From: Chloroflexota bacterium
GTDB lineage: Bacteria > Chloroflexota > Limnocylindria > P2-11E
Assembly: GCA_005889445.1 (NCBI GenBank)
Contig: VBGS01000116.1
Coordinates: 1 to 6,548, forward strand
Direction: 5' to 3'
Length of the DNA: 6,548 nt
In this document: positions 1 to 6,104 of the stretch, piece by piece
Position numbering within the stretch: position 1 is the stretch's first letter
How the letters are laid out: every line of letters starts with the position of its first letter
The notes under the pieces: generated by a model
Told to the model about the DNA's origin: nothing
Database searches by the model: none
What the model saw: the letters and a program-made list of their open reading frames with translations, nothing else
Program-made: the position numbers and the translations under genes

Positions 1-2
1 AG

Positions 3-833
3 TTGTTCGTCGCGCACACCGGTGCCGATCGCGTCGACATCCTCGACTGTCGGAGTGGGACATACCTCGGCACAATCACCGATTTGCCCGGCGTAGCCGG
101 TGTGCTCATCGATAGCGAGCAGGACCTGCTCTTCACCTCCGAACGTGCCGCGGGACGCGTCAGCCTCTTCCGCTGTTCGGACCGAACGTTGCTTGCTCGC
201 GTCGCGGTCGGCGCGCACCCAAACGCGCTCGCGTATGACGGAAGGTCCCGACGACTCTTGAGCTTCAACCTCGGCGAACCCGTGGGGACCAACTGCACGG
301 CCTCCGTGGTGTCGGTCGACGAGCGCCGAGTCACAAAAACGATCGCTCTCCCGGGAAGGCCACGCTGGGCGATCTACGACGACCCGAGCCGCTCCGTCTA
401 CGCAAACATCGCGGAGCCCGCCGTGATCGGCATCATCGATGCCGACGCGCTGACGATGTCCGGTGCGATACCGGTCCCAGCGGCCGGCCCGCACGGACTG
501 TCGATCGTGCAAACGGAAAAGGGCGCGTCTCTCTGGTGCGCCGCCGACGCCGGAACCCTGGCCGTGATCGATCGCGACTCGCGCACCGTTGAAGCGACCC
601 TGCCGCTGCCGGGTTCTCCCGACGTGATCATGTATGACCGCGACCGCCGTCTGTACGTGGCCGTCGGCAGTCCCGGAACGGTCTCCGCGTTCGATGTTGG
701 GAGGCGTGTCCAAGTGGAAACGATCCGGACCGAAGACGGCGCGCACACGATCGGCTGGGACCCGGCGAGCCGCCGGCTCTTCGTCTTCCAGCCAAAGAGT
801 TGCGGCGTCGCGATCTATGAGGAGAGTGCGTGA
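3..833 (+). CDS. YncE-like beta-propeller repeat protein (5' partial)
   Basis: The frame is open to the left edge of the window, and its first codon here is TTG inside sequence that already reads as propeller, so the true start lies upstream. About 276 residues are visible, made of repeating blade units of roughly 40 residues. Each has a G-x-P or G-x-x-H turn, a hydrophobic strand, D-x-x-x-R-R/S-L/V-Y/F, and a V-x-D or V-x-x-F-D strand. Examples are the blades around residues 70-90, 115-135, 160-200 and 205-230. This is the pattern of YncE / cytochrome d1-like seven-bladed propellers, which act as binding scaffolds or as lactonase-like proteins, often outside the cytoplasm. Any signal peptide would be in the missing part. 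The stop overlaps the GTG start of chrA by four bases (GTGA), so the two are cotranslated. An accessory role for the transporter is inferred from position only; the substrate is unknown. Confidence 0.8.
   Translation: MFVAHTGADRVDILDCRSGTYLGTITDLPGVAGVLIDSEQDLLFTSERAAGRVSLFRCSDRTLLARVAVGAHPNALAYDGRSRRLLSFNLGEPVGTNCTASVVSVDERRVTKTIALPGRPRWAIYDDPSRSVYANIAEPAVIGIIDADALTMSGAIPVPAAGPHGLSIVQTEKGASLWCAADAGTLAVIDRDSRTVEATLPLPGSPDVIMYDRDRRLYVAVGSPGTVSAFDVGRRVQVETIRTEDGAHTIGWDPASRRLFVFQPKSCGVAIYEESA
819..824 (+). promoter_or_regulatory. Ribosome binding site for chrA
   Basis: GAGGAG lies inside the last codons of the propeller gene, five bases before the GTG at 830. It supports GTG 830 as the chrA start even though that codon overlaps the upstream stop. 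Confidence 0.7.
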
Positions 834-1993
834 GCGTCGAGAGTCCGCCGCGGCTGTCGCTGACCCAGATCGCCGGGTACTTCGTTCGCCTGGGGACGAC
901 CGGATTCGGCGGGCCGATCGCACTCGCTGGGTACATGCAGCGCGACCTCGTCGAGCGCCGCCACTGGTTCACCCAGGAGGAGTACCTCCAGGGGCTCGCG
1001 GTGTCGCAGACCCTGCCGGGCCCGCTGGCCGCGCAGCTCGCGATGTGGCTCGGCTATGTCCGCCGCGGGTTCTGGGGCGCCTGCGCGGCGGCGGTGCCCT
1101 TCATCCTGCCTCCGTTCATCATCGTGAGCGGAGTCGCAGCCCTCTACGTTGCTTTCCGCGGTACGACGGTCATCCAGGCCTTGTTCTATGGCATCGGTCC
1201 GGCGGTCATCGCGCTGATCCTTCGCGGCGCGTGGAAGCTCGTTCGCGTTACGGTGAAGGACGAGCGGCGGCTCTGGGCCATCTTCGCCGTGGTCGGGATC
1301 GTCACCTTCGTGGCGCGCAGCGAGGTCGCGGTGCTCTTCATCGTTGCCGGTCTCGTCGGCGTCGTGATCTACGCCCCGCGAGGTTGGCTGCGCCGAGCGC
1401 AAGCAGCTCCGATGGCGGTCCCTATGGGGTTCGGCATCGGGTGGGCGGCGGTCCAGAGCACCGACCCCAATATCCTGCTGCAGCTCGGCGTCTTCTTCTT
1501 CAAGGCGGGCGCGTTCACGTTCGGTTCCGGCCTCGCGATCGTGCCCTTCCTGCAGCAGGGCGTGGTCCGCGACTTCGGCTGGTTGACTGAGCGAGAGTTC
1601 CTGGACGCGGTCGCCATGGGGATGATCACGCCCGGACCGGTCGTCATCACCGCCGTCTTCGTGGGTTATCTCGTGGCCGGGCTCATCGGCGCGACGGTGG
1701 CGGGCCTCGGGGTGTTCCTCCCACCGTTCCTCATGGTGGTGCTGTTCGCGCCGTGGATCATGCGGTATCGGAAGCACCCCTTTGTGGTCGGGTTCACGAA
1801 AGGCGCGACCGCCGCTGCCGCCGGCGCGATCGTCGGCGCGGGAGCCGTTATCGGGACGCAGGTAATCGTCGACATCACAACGCTGCTCGTCTTCCTCGCG
1901 GCACTGCTGTTGCTTTGGCGGACGAAGGTTCCGGAGCCCCTTCTCGTCGGCGCGGCGGGATTCGTCGGCCTCCTCACATTCGCGCTGCGATGA
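830..1993 (+). CDS. chrA: Chromate transporter, CHR family (two-domain ChrA)
   Basis: An inner-membrane transporter of the chromate ion transporter (CHR) family, which exports chromate using the proton motive force. At 387 residues it has the size of the long, duplicated CHR proteins. The N-terminal half carries FGGP at residues 26-29 and QTLPGPLAAQ at 60-69. The C-terminal half repeats the signature as FFFKAGAFTFGSGL at 222-235 and MITPGPVVIT at 265-274. The rest is a run of about ten hydrophobic segments, with a short charged linker near residues 180-195. The start is GTG at 830, preceded by GAGGAG and overlapping the upstream stop. The ATG of the next gene overlaps its stop (ATGA). The family assignment is firm. 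That chromate itself is the substrate is inferred from the family, since some CHR members have other or unknown substrates. No chrB regulator is visible. Confidence 0.93.
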   Translation: MSVESPPRLSLTQIAGYFVRLGTTGFGGPIALAGYMQRDLVERRHWFTQEEYLQGLAVSQTLPGPLAAQLAMWLGYVRRGFWGACAAAVPFILPPFIIVSGVAALYVAFRGTTVIQALFYGIGPAVIALILRGAWKLVRVTVKDERRLWAIFAVVGIVTFVARSEVAVLFIVAGLVGVVIYAPRGWLRRAQAAPMAVPMGFGIGWAAVQSTDPNILLQLGVFFFKAGAFTFGSGLAIVPFLQQGVVRDFGWLTEREFLDAVAMGMITPGPVVITAVFVGYLVAGLIGATVAGLGVFLPPFLMVVLFAPWIMRYRKHPFVVGFTKGATAAAAGAIVGAGAVIGTQVIVDITTLLVFLAALLLLWRTKVPEPLLVGAAGFVGLLTFALR

Positions 1994-2349
1994 ATCGGAC
2001 CGTCGTGTTCGTGTGCGAGCACGGCGCGTTCCGCAGCCGGATTGCCGCCGCGTACTTCAACGCGGAGGCACCAGCGGGCTGGCGCGCGCTCTCGGCGGGT
2101 CGGGATCCGCAGGCCGAGGCGAGCGCCCGCCTCGGCCCACTGCTCGCGGGCACGGCCGCCGCCGAACATCTCGAGTCTGAGCCGCCGCGCGGCCTAATCG
2201 GGGTCGAGTCCGATTACGTGATCGCGATCGACTGCACGGTCGACGGAGCGGAGCGGTGGGTGATCACCGCTCAGTCGGATCAGCCACTTCGCGACGAGAT
2301 CGCCGGCCGGATAGAGCGGCTCAAGCGCGAGCTCGCGGCGGATCAGTGA
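1990..2349 (+). CDS. Low-molecular-weight phosphatase / arsenate-reductase-like protein
   Basis: A 119-residue cytoplasmic protein of the LMW protein tyrosine phosphatase / thioredoxin-type arsenate reductase fold. After a first beta strand (TVVFV) comes the P-loop C9-E-H-G-A-F-R15-S16, an intact CX5R(S) oxyanion-binding loop with Cys9 as expected nucleophile. An alpha helix with AAAYFN (19-24) follows, then a strand ending in SAGRDP (35-40), as in related small family members. A D-x-x-x-x-I-D region (75-81) and a W90 strand lead to a C-terminal helix. Asp97 in the SDQP segment is a possible general acid, but the usual DP motif is not clear. It is short for the family (usually 130-150 residues), and I see no second or third redox cysteine of ArsC type: Cys82 is the only other cysteine. 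The ATG overlaps the chrA stop and has no Shine-Dalgarno, so translation probably depends on coupling to chrA. Arsenate reduction, phosphatase activity, or mere oxyanion binding all remain possible. Confidence 0.8.
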   Translation: MNRTVVFVCEHGAFRSRIAAAYFNAEAPAGWRALSAGRDPQAEASARLGPLLAGTAAAEHLESEPPRGLIGVESDYVIAIDCTVDGAERWVITAQSDQPLRDEIAGRIERLKRELAADQ

Positions 2350-2377
2350 ACGGGGCGGGTCCGACTCGCGCGGGTCG

Positions 2378-2419
2378 CTTACAAGGAGAAGGTCGCTGGT
2401 TCGAATCCAGCGTTGTCCA
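2378..2419 (+). pseudogene. tRNA-Val(UAC) 3' half, possible attachment-site remnant
   Basis: These 42 bases read as tRNA positions 32-73. They comprise the anticodon loop CTTACAA (2378-2384, anticodon TAC), 3' anticodon-stem strand GGAGA, variable region AGGTC, T-stem GCTGG, T-loop TTCGAAT, closing strand CCAGC (2407-2411), 3' acceptor strand GTTGTCC and discriminator A2419, followed by CC. The T-arm is perfect. The 5' side does not match: GGTCG (2373-2377) pairs poorly with GGAGA, there is no D-arm, and no GGACAAC occurs upstream at the expected distance. So this is not an intact tRNA gene. A break at the anticodon loop with everything to the 3' end retained is typical of the displaced att site of a tRNA-integrated element. 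A simple tRNA pseudogene is the alternative. Confidence 0.65.
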
Positions 2420-2532
2420 CCGGATTCGTACTCCCTGACACTCAGTTCCCGGCTCGACGGCTCAGCCGGCAGGCTGCCTTCCGCGTCGCAGTTATCGATC
2501 GCGTGAAAGTCGCTGCGCTTGTGTATCCCGGC

Positions 2533-2547
2533 GTTACCTGGCGTAAC
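2533..2547 (+). repeat. Short inverted repeat GTTAC-N5-GTAAC
   Basis: Two perfect 5-base arms flank a 5-base spacer, 37 bases before the ATG of the CmpX-like gene. It lies in the 163-base stretch between the tRNA half and that gene, which has no other clear content apart from a 6-bp hairpin (CCGGCT / AGCCGG, 2449-2469). It could be an operator for the downstream gene, but arms this short may occur by chance. I found no convincing -35/-10 pair. Confidence 0.25.
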
Positions 2548-2573
2548 CCATGCAGGCGGCCGCTTCTGTCAAA

Positions 2574-2579
2574 AGGAGG
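2574..2579 (+). promoter_or_regulatory. Strong Shine-Dalgarno of the CmpX-like gene
   Basis: AGGAGG sits five bases before the ATG at 2585. It fixes the start there and rules out the in-frame TTG at 2519, which lies upstream of this site. Confidence 0.85.
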
Positions 2580-2584
2580 CAGAC

Positions 2585-3361
2585 ATGCCTGTGACCCCTG
2601 TTACTGACCTTGGGACGGCGGTCATCACCGGTCTGGCCGCTGCGCTCGCCACGTTCTTGGTGGCCATCCCATCGCTGATCGGAGCGGCCCTTCTGCTGAT
2701 CATCGGCTGGATCATCGCGGGCGCCGTCGGTGGCATCCTCGCGAAGTTCCTGCGCACCATTCGAATCGATGATCTCGCGGAGCGCTCGGGCGTCGCGGGA
2801 TTCCTACGCCGCGCGAAGGTGAGGGCGGACGCCGCCGGCGTCATCGGCGGTCTGGTGAAGTGGTACATCCGCCTTGTCTTCGTGCTCATGGCCGCGAACG
2901 CGGTTGGACTCACCGCCGTCAGCGGTGTCGTGAATCAGGTCCTCGGGTTCATCCCGAACCTGCTCGTCGCGATCCTGATCCTCGGCGTGTTCTCGTGGCT
3001 CGCGAGCACCGCGAGGAACCTCGTCACGGGCGCCGTCGAGAGCGCGCGAATGCCGAACGCGAACGGCATCGGAGTCTTGACCTTCGTAACCGTCCTGGCA
3101 TTTGGCATCGTCGCCGCCGCCAATCAGATCGGAGTGGCAGCCAATCTCATCAACATCCTGTTCACGGGTGTGGTCGGAGCCGTCGCACTCGCGTTCGGCC
3201 TGGCATTCGGCCTCGGCGGCAGGGAGCAGGCCGCCCAGATCTGGTCCGACTTGCGCGGGCAAGCGACCAGCGCCATGGACAAGGCGGAGATCTCATCGCC
3301 GCAGGCCGCGCGTCCGACGAATGGACAGTCGGAGCGGGAACGGCAGGTCACGCGAGGCTAG
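2585..3361 (+). CDS. CmpX-like membrane protein with conserved TM-helix repeats
   Basis: A 258-residue integral membrane protein resembling the CmpX / 'conserved TM helix' group, which is related to small-conductance mechanosensitive channels. Residues 10-56 hold a long hydrophobic region with the pattern IPSLIGAALLLIIGWIIA followed by a basic stretch. A soluble linker with IDDLAERSGVAGFLRR (61-76) is typical of the group. Further membrane segments lie at about 86-107, 119-141 (with FIPNLLVAI), 161-180 and 187-212. The last ends in AFGLAFGLGGRE (203-214), which resembles the pore-lining helix end of MscS proteins. There is no MscS beta domain after it, only a polar tail of about 45 residues rich in Gln, Arg and Ser. 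The gene stands alone with its own ribosome binding site and a hairpin after the stop. A role in osmotic or membrane-stress response is inferred from the family. Confidence 0.8.
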   Translation: MPVTPVTDLGTAVITGLAAALATFLVAIPSLIGAALLLIIGWIIAGAVGGILAKFLRTIRIDDLAERSGVAGFLRRAKVRADAAGVIGGLVKWYIRLVFVLMAANAVGLTAVSGVVNQVLGFIPNLLVAILILGVFSWLASTARNLVTGAVESARMPNANGIGVLTFVTVLAFGIVAAANQIGVAANLINILFTGVVGAVALAFGLAFGLGGREQAAQIWSDLRGQATSAMDKAEISSPQAARPTNGQSERERQVTRG

Positions 3362-3383
3362 ATCTCGCCATCACGTAGAGTCG

Positions 3384-3414
3384 GGGCTGCTCGCGCGACC
3401 CACGCGAGCAGCCC
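3384..3414 (+). terminator. Perfect 12-bp hairpin after the CmpX-like gene
   Basis: GGGCTGCTCGCG (3384-3395) and CGCGAGCAGCCC (3403-3414) pair perfectly around a 7-base loop, starting 22 bases after the stop codon. One G-T pair (3383 / 3415) can extend it. No T-run follows on the + strand and no A-run precedes it, so it is not a textbook intrinsic terminator. In high-GC genomes such U-less hairpins are often found at gene ends, and it may end transcription or stabilise the 3' end. Confidence 0.65.
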
Positions 3415-3513
3415 TCGGGTGAATCGCGACCGAACCGCGACTAGCCGGTAGGGCCGCTCCGATCAATTTGGGGGATGCCCGCTCGTAGTGCGGATCGCTA
3501 TGGTCGGCACGCC

Positions 3514-4338
3514 ATGGGTGCCCGCTCGCTTCGCCCGCACGGCCTTCAGCTGCTCGTCGCCATCGCCATCGCCTTCACCGCCTGCGGCCCGACCCGGGAT
3601 CCCCTCGCGGGCACATACCTGGTGAAAGGCGGCGGCGCGCCGCGCGACACGTTCATCGCGCTCAGCACCGAATTCTCCGCGCGGCACCCCGGCGTGAACT
3701 TCGAGTTCGAGGACATCGGCTCGAAACCGGGGATGAGCCTCGTCGCAACAGGCGCGATCGATCTGGCGACAAGCAGCACCGAGCCGGACGCGACCGTCCG
3801 CGACCTGATCCGCCTCGTCCCGGTCGGCGTGGGCGGCACCGCGATCGTCACCGGCGCGAAGAATGTCGTGAACAACCTCGCCCGCGATCAGGTGCGCGCG
3901 ATCTTCGCCGGTGAGATCACCGATTGGGCCGCAGTGGGTGGCGAGCCGGGCCACATCCGCGTGGTGACCCGAAACGCGAATTCGGCCATCCGGCTCAGCT
4001 TCGAGGCCTACTTCTTCGGGGGCAAGGCAACGTACGCGAAGGACACGTTCGAAGTCAGCGATATGAGCCAGACGATCATCGCCGTCAAAGATCGCAGCGA
4101 CGTGATCTCGATCATCACGATCAGCGACAAATCGCTGAGCGAGGGCGGGATCAAGCTCCTCTCGGTCGACGGTGTCGCGCCCACGAAACAGAACCTGCAG
4201 TCGGGCGCCTATCCGGTCCGCCGTGCGCTCTACCTTGTCTACAACCCGCAGCTGGTGAAGCCGGCGATAGGGGCGTTCCTCGACTTCGTCCGCGGCCCAG
4301 ATGGCCAACGGATCATCGCGGAGAAGAGCTCCGGCTAA
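3514..4338 (+). CDS. PstS-like periplasmic-binding lipoprotein
   Basis: A 274-residue substrate-binding protein of the PstS / PBP-like family, predicted to be lipid-anchored outside the membrane. MGARSLRPH, a hydrophobic core, and FTAC with Cys24 form a type II signal peptide. An upstream in-frame ATG at 3475 adds 13 residues, but its codons are unusually A/T-ending and neither start has a good Shine-Dalgarno, so 3514 is preferred. The mature part opens with a VKGGGAPRD strand. GSKPG (69-73) and IDLATSS follow, matching the GSG..G / SD region of PstS, then IFAGEITDWAAVGG (130-143), a hallmark of the family. The next canonical phosphate loop R-x-x-G-S-G-T reads R153-N-A-N-S157-A-I: Arg and Ser are kept, but the Gly and Thr are replaced. 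No pstC, pstA or pstB is present, so it is an orphan here. The ligand may be phosphate or another oxyanion. The stop overlaps the convergent synthetase stop. Confidence 0.8.
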   Translation: MGARSLRPHGLQLLVAIAIAFTACGPTRDPLAGTYLVKGGGAPRDTFIALSTEFSARHPGVNFEFEDIGSKPGMSLVATGAIDLATSSTEPDATVRDLIRLVPVGVGGTAIVTGAKNVVNNLARDQVRAIFAGEITDWAAVGGEPGHIRVVTRNANSAIRLSFEAYFFGGKATYAKDTFEVSDMSQTIIAVKDRSDVISIITISDKSLSEGGIKLLSVDGVAPTKQNLQSGAYPVRRALYLVYNPQLVKPAIGAFLDFVRGPDGQRIIAEKSSG

Positions 4339-6056
4339 CCGGCTCGCGGCAACGGCGTGACCGATATGTCGGGAGACTCGTCGACGAGCACGCGCCGCAG
4401 CACTTTGCCGATGAGGGTCTTGGGCAGTGACTCCCGGAAGACGACCTCGACCGGGACTTTGAACGGCGCGAGATTCGCACGACAGTGGTCGACGACCTCC
4501 TGCGCGGTCGCGGTCGCGCCCGGACGAAGGACGACGAACGCCTTCACGACTTCGCCCTTTGACGGATGCGGGACACCGACCGCCGCGGCTTCCAACACGG
4601 CAGGATGCTTGTAGAGGATCTCGTCGACCTCGCGCGGATAGACCTTGAATCCGGAGACGATGATCATCTCCTTTTTGCGGTCGACGACGAAGAAGTAGCC
4701 GTCAGTGTCCATGCGGACGATGTCGCCGGTGTAAAGCCAGCCATCGCGGAGCGCGAGGGCCGTCTCATCGGGTCTTTGCCAGTAGCCGTCCATGAGATTG
4801 GGTCCGCGAAGGCACAGCTCCCCGGGCTCGCCCGGCGGGACCTCGCGCGTCCCGGTTTCGATGTCGACGATCTTGCACTCGACGTCAGGCATGGGGATGC
4901 CGACCGAGCCCGGCTTGCGCTGGCCCTCCCGCGGATTCGAGTGCGTGACCGGGGCCGCCTCGGTCAGCCCATATCCCTCCATGACCTTGCCATTCCCGGT
5001 CAGCTGCTCGAAGCGGCGCATCACCTCGATCGGCAGCGGCGCCGAGCCGGACAGGAATGACTCGATCGACGTGAGATCGTGCCTCGCGAGCTCGCGGGAC
5101 TCGTTGAGCAGGATGTAGATCCGTGGAGCTCCGGGGAAGAACCGTGGCCGGTGTTTCTCGATCGCCAGGAAGATGTGCTTCAGGTCTGGACGCGGTATGA
5201 GGACCATGGTCATTCGCCCGAGCACCGCGAGATTCATCACGACGGTGAGTCCGTACACGTGGAAGAACGGCATGACCGCGAGCATGCGATCGCCCTGGCG
5301 CATCGTCGTGTGCCACGCGCGGCACTGATACGCGTTCGCGATCAGCGCGCGGTGGGACAGCATGGCGCCTTTCGCGATGCCGGTCGTGCCGCCGGTGTAC
5401 TGGAGCACGGCGAGATCGGTCGACGCGACGGCCACGCGCGCGGGCACGCCGTCGTGCGCGATCAGCTCACGGAGCCAGAGCGCCCTGCCGTCGGCGCTGA
5501 TGTCGACGCGATGCCCCTCCTTGCGCTCCCGGGCGACGTTGAACAGAGCGCGCAGCGGAGCGGCAAAGTGCTCCTTGATGTTGGTCACGACGATGCGCTC
5601 GACGCTCGTTCCTCTGGCGGCCTCGGCGACCTGCGGGTAGAGCCGCGAGAGGACCACCACGGCCCGCGCGCCGGAGTCCGCCAGCTGCGCGTGCAGCTCG
5701 CGCACGGTATAGAGGGGGTTGGTCGGCACGACGATCGCGCCCGCCTTGAGAGCTCCGAAGAAGCAGTAGACGAACTGGGGGCAGTTGGGGAGGACCAGCG
5801 CGACGCGGTCGCCCCTGCTGATCCCCAGGCGCTGCAACCCTGCGGCGAAGCGGTCGGCGAGACGGTCTAGATCGCGGTATGTCAGCTTGGCATCAACGCA
5901 GCGTCCGGCGACCGCCCCGCCGAAGATCGTCGCGACCAGATCCGGGCTCTCGCGCGCGGTCGCCTCGAGCAGCCCGTGGAGGGGGATCGCCGGGTACTCC
6001 AGGTGCCGCGGCACCCCAGGGTCGTACGCACCTTCAAATTGGCCCGCCGACTGCAT
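4335..6056 (-). CDS. fadD: Long-chain acyl-CoA synthetase (FadD type)
   Basis: A 573-residue ATP-dependent fatty acid:CoA ligase of the ANL adenylating superfamily. It activates fatty acids to acyl-CoA through an acyl-AMP intermediate. Visible motifs in order are: LTYRDLD (58-64); the phosphate-binding loop YTGGTTGIAKG (220-230); PFFHVYG (263-269); SGSAPLP (336-342); GYGLTE (361-366); YTGD with the nucleotide-binding Asp (442-445); the hinge DRKKEMIIVSGFKVYP (459-474); and the catalytic C-terminal lysine in PKTLIGKVLRR (Lys551). The domains and length are complete. The ATG at 6056 is chosen because the frame extending further to 6407 is the antisense of the thiolase gene and does not resemble ligase sequence. 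A GTG directly before it is the only close alternative. It is divergent from the thiolase across 48 bases. Chain-length preference cannot be read from the sequence. Confidence 0.93.
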   Translation of the reverse strand: MQSAGQFEGAYDPGVPRHLEYPAIPLHGLLEATARESPDLVATIFGGAVAGRCVDAKLTYRDLDRLADRFAAGLQRLGISRGDRVALVLPNCPQFVYCFFGALKAGAIVVPTNPLYTVRELHAQLADSGARAVVVLSRLYPQVAEAARGTSVERIVVTNIKEHFAAPLRALFNVARERKEGHRVDISADGRALWLRELIAHDGVPARVAVASTDLAVLQYTGGTTGIAKGAMLSHRALIANAYQCRAWHTTMRQGDRMLAVMPFFHVYGLTVVMNLAVLGRMTMVLIPRPDLKHIFLAIEKHRPRFFPGAPRIYILLNESRELARHDLTSIESFLSGSAPLPIEVMRRFEQLTGNGKVMEGYGLTEAAPVTHSNPREGQRKPGSVGIPMPDVECKIVDIETGTREVPPGEPGELCLRGPNLMDGYWQRPDETALALRDGWLYTGDIVRMDTDGYFFVVDRKKEMIIVSGFKVYPREVDEILYKHPAVLEAAAVGVPHPSKGEVVKAFVVLRPGATATAQEVVDHCRANLAPFKVPVEVVFRESLPKTLIGKVLRRVLVDESPDISVTPLPRAG

Positions 6057-6104
6057 CACGGTCTTCACATCGGAACTCGCTTGTTCGCTACGCTTGCAAG
6101 CGGG
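6057..6104. promoter_or_regulatory. Shared divergent promoter region of fadD and thiolase
   Basis: Only 48 bases separate the two divergent starts, so both promoters must lie here or reach into the flanking genes. The stretch contains a 12-bp perfect palindrome (6091-6102) and a looser GAAC-N6-GTTC inverted repeat (6073-6086). CGCTTG occurs twice, 13 bases apart (6078 and 6091). I cannot assign -35/-10 boxes with confidence. Confidence 0.45.
6091..6102. promoter_or_regulatory. 12-bp perfect palindrome, candidate operator
   Basis: CGCTTGCAAGCG reads the same on both strands and ends two bases before the GTG of the thiolase gene. Its position between two divergent fatty-acid genes suits a dimeric repressor (for example of the TetR or GntR type that often controls such genes). 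No regulator gene is in the window and the sequence matches no operator that I know. Confidence 0.35.

Noticed and set aside
815..1777. Long - strand open frame opposite chrA
   Set aside because: Its Asp/Arg/His-rich composition without any motif is a high-GC antisense shadow of the chrA coding frame.
1753..1989. N-terminal extension of the small phosphatase into chrA
   Set aside because: It overlaps the conserved end of ChrA in another frame. The fold begins with MNRTVVFVCEHG at 1990, and the ATGA overlap is a typical coupled start.
2347..2421. A complete tRNA gene ending at 2419
   Set aside because: The 3' half is good, but the 5' acceptor strand, D-arm and 5' anticodon strand do not pair (only two of five anticodon-stem pairs form), so it is called a 3' fragment.
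2256..2438. Small open frame ending in RWFESSVVH
   Set aside because: This peptide is the usual false translation of a tRNA T-arm, and the frame overlaps the end of the phosphatase gene without a ribosome binding site.
2519..2584. Upstream TTG extension of the CmpX-like gene
   Set aside because: The strong AGGAGG at 2574-2579 points to ATG 2585, and the extra 22 residues do not resemble the family.
3424..3440. Small hairpin TCGCG / CGCGA and repeated CGCGAC before the lipoprotein gene
   Set aside because: Arms of five bases made of C and G are expected by chance at this GC content.
3463..4308. 281-residue - strand frame opposite the PstS-like gene
   Set aside because: Its composition is that of an antisense shadow, while the + strand frame has a lipoprotein signal and family motifs.
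5079..5870. 263-residue + strand frame opposite the acyl-CoA synthetase
   Set aside because: It is an antisense shadow. The - strand frame carries every ligase motif in order.
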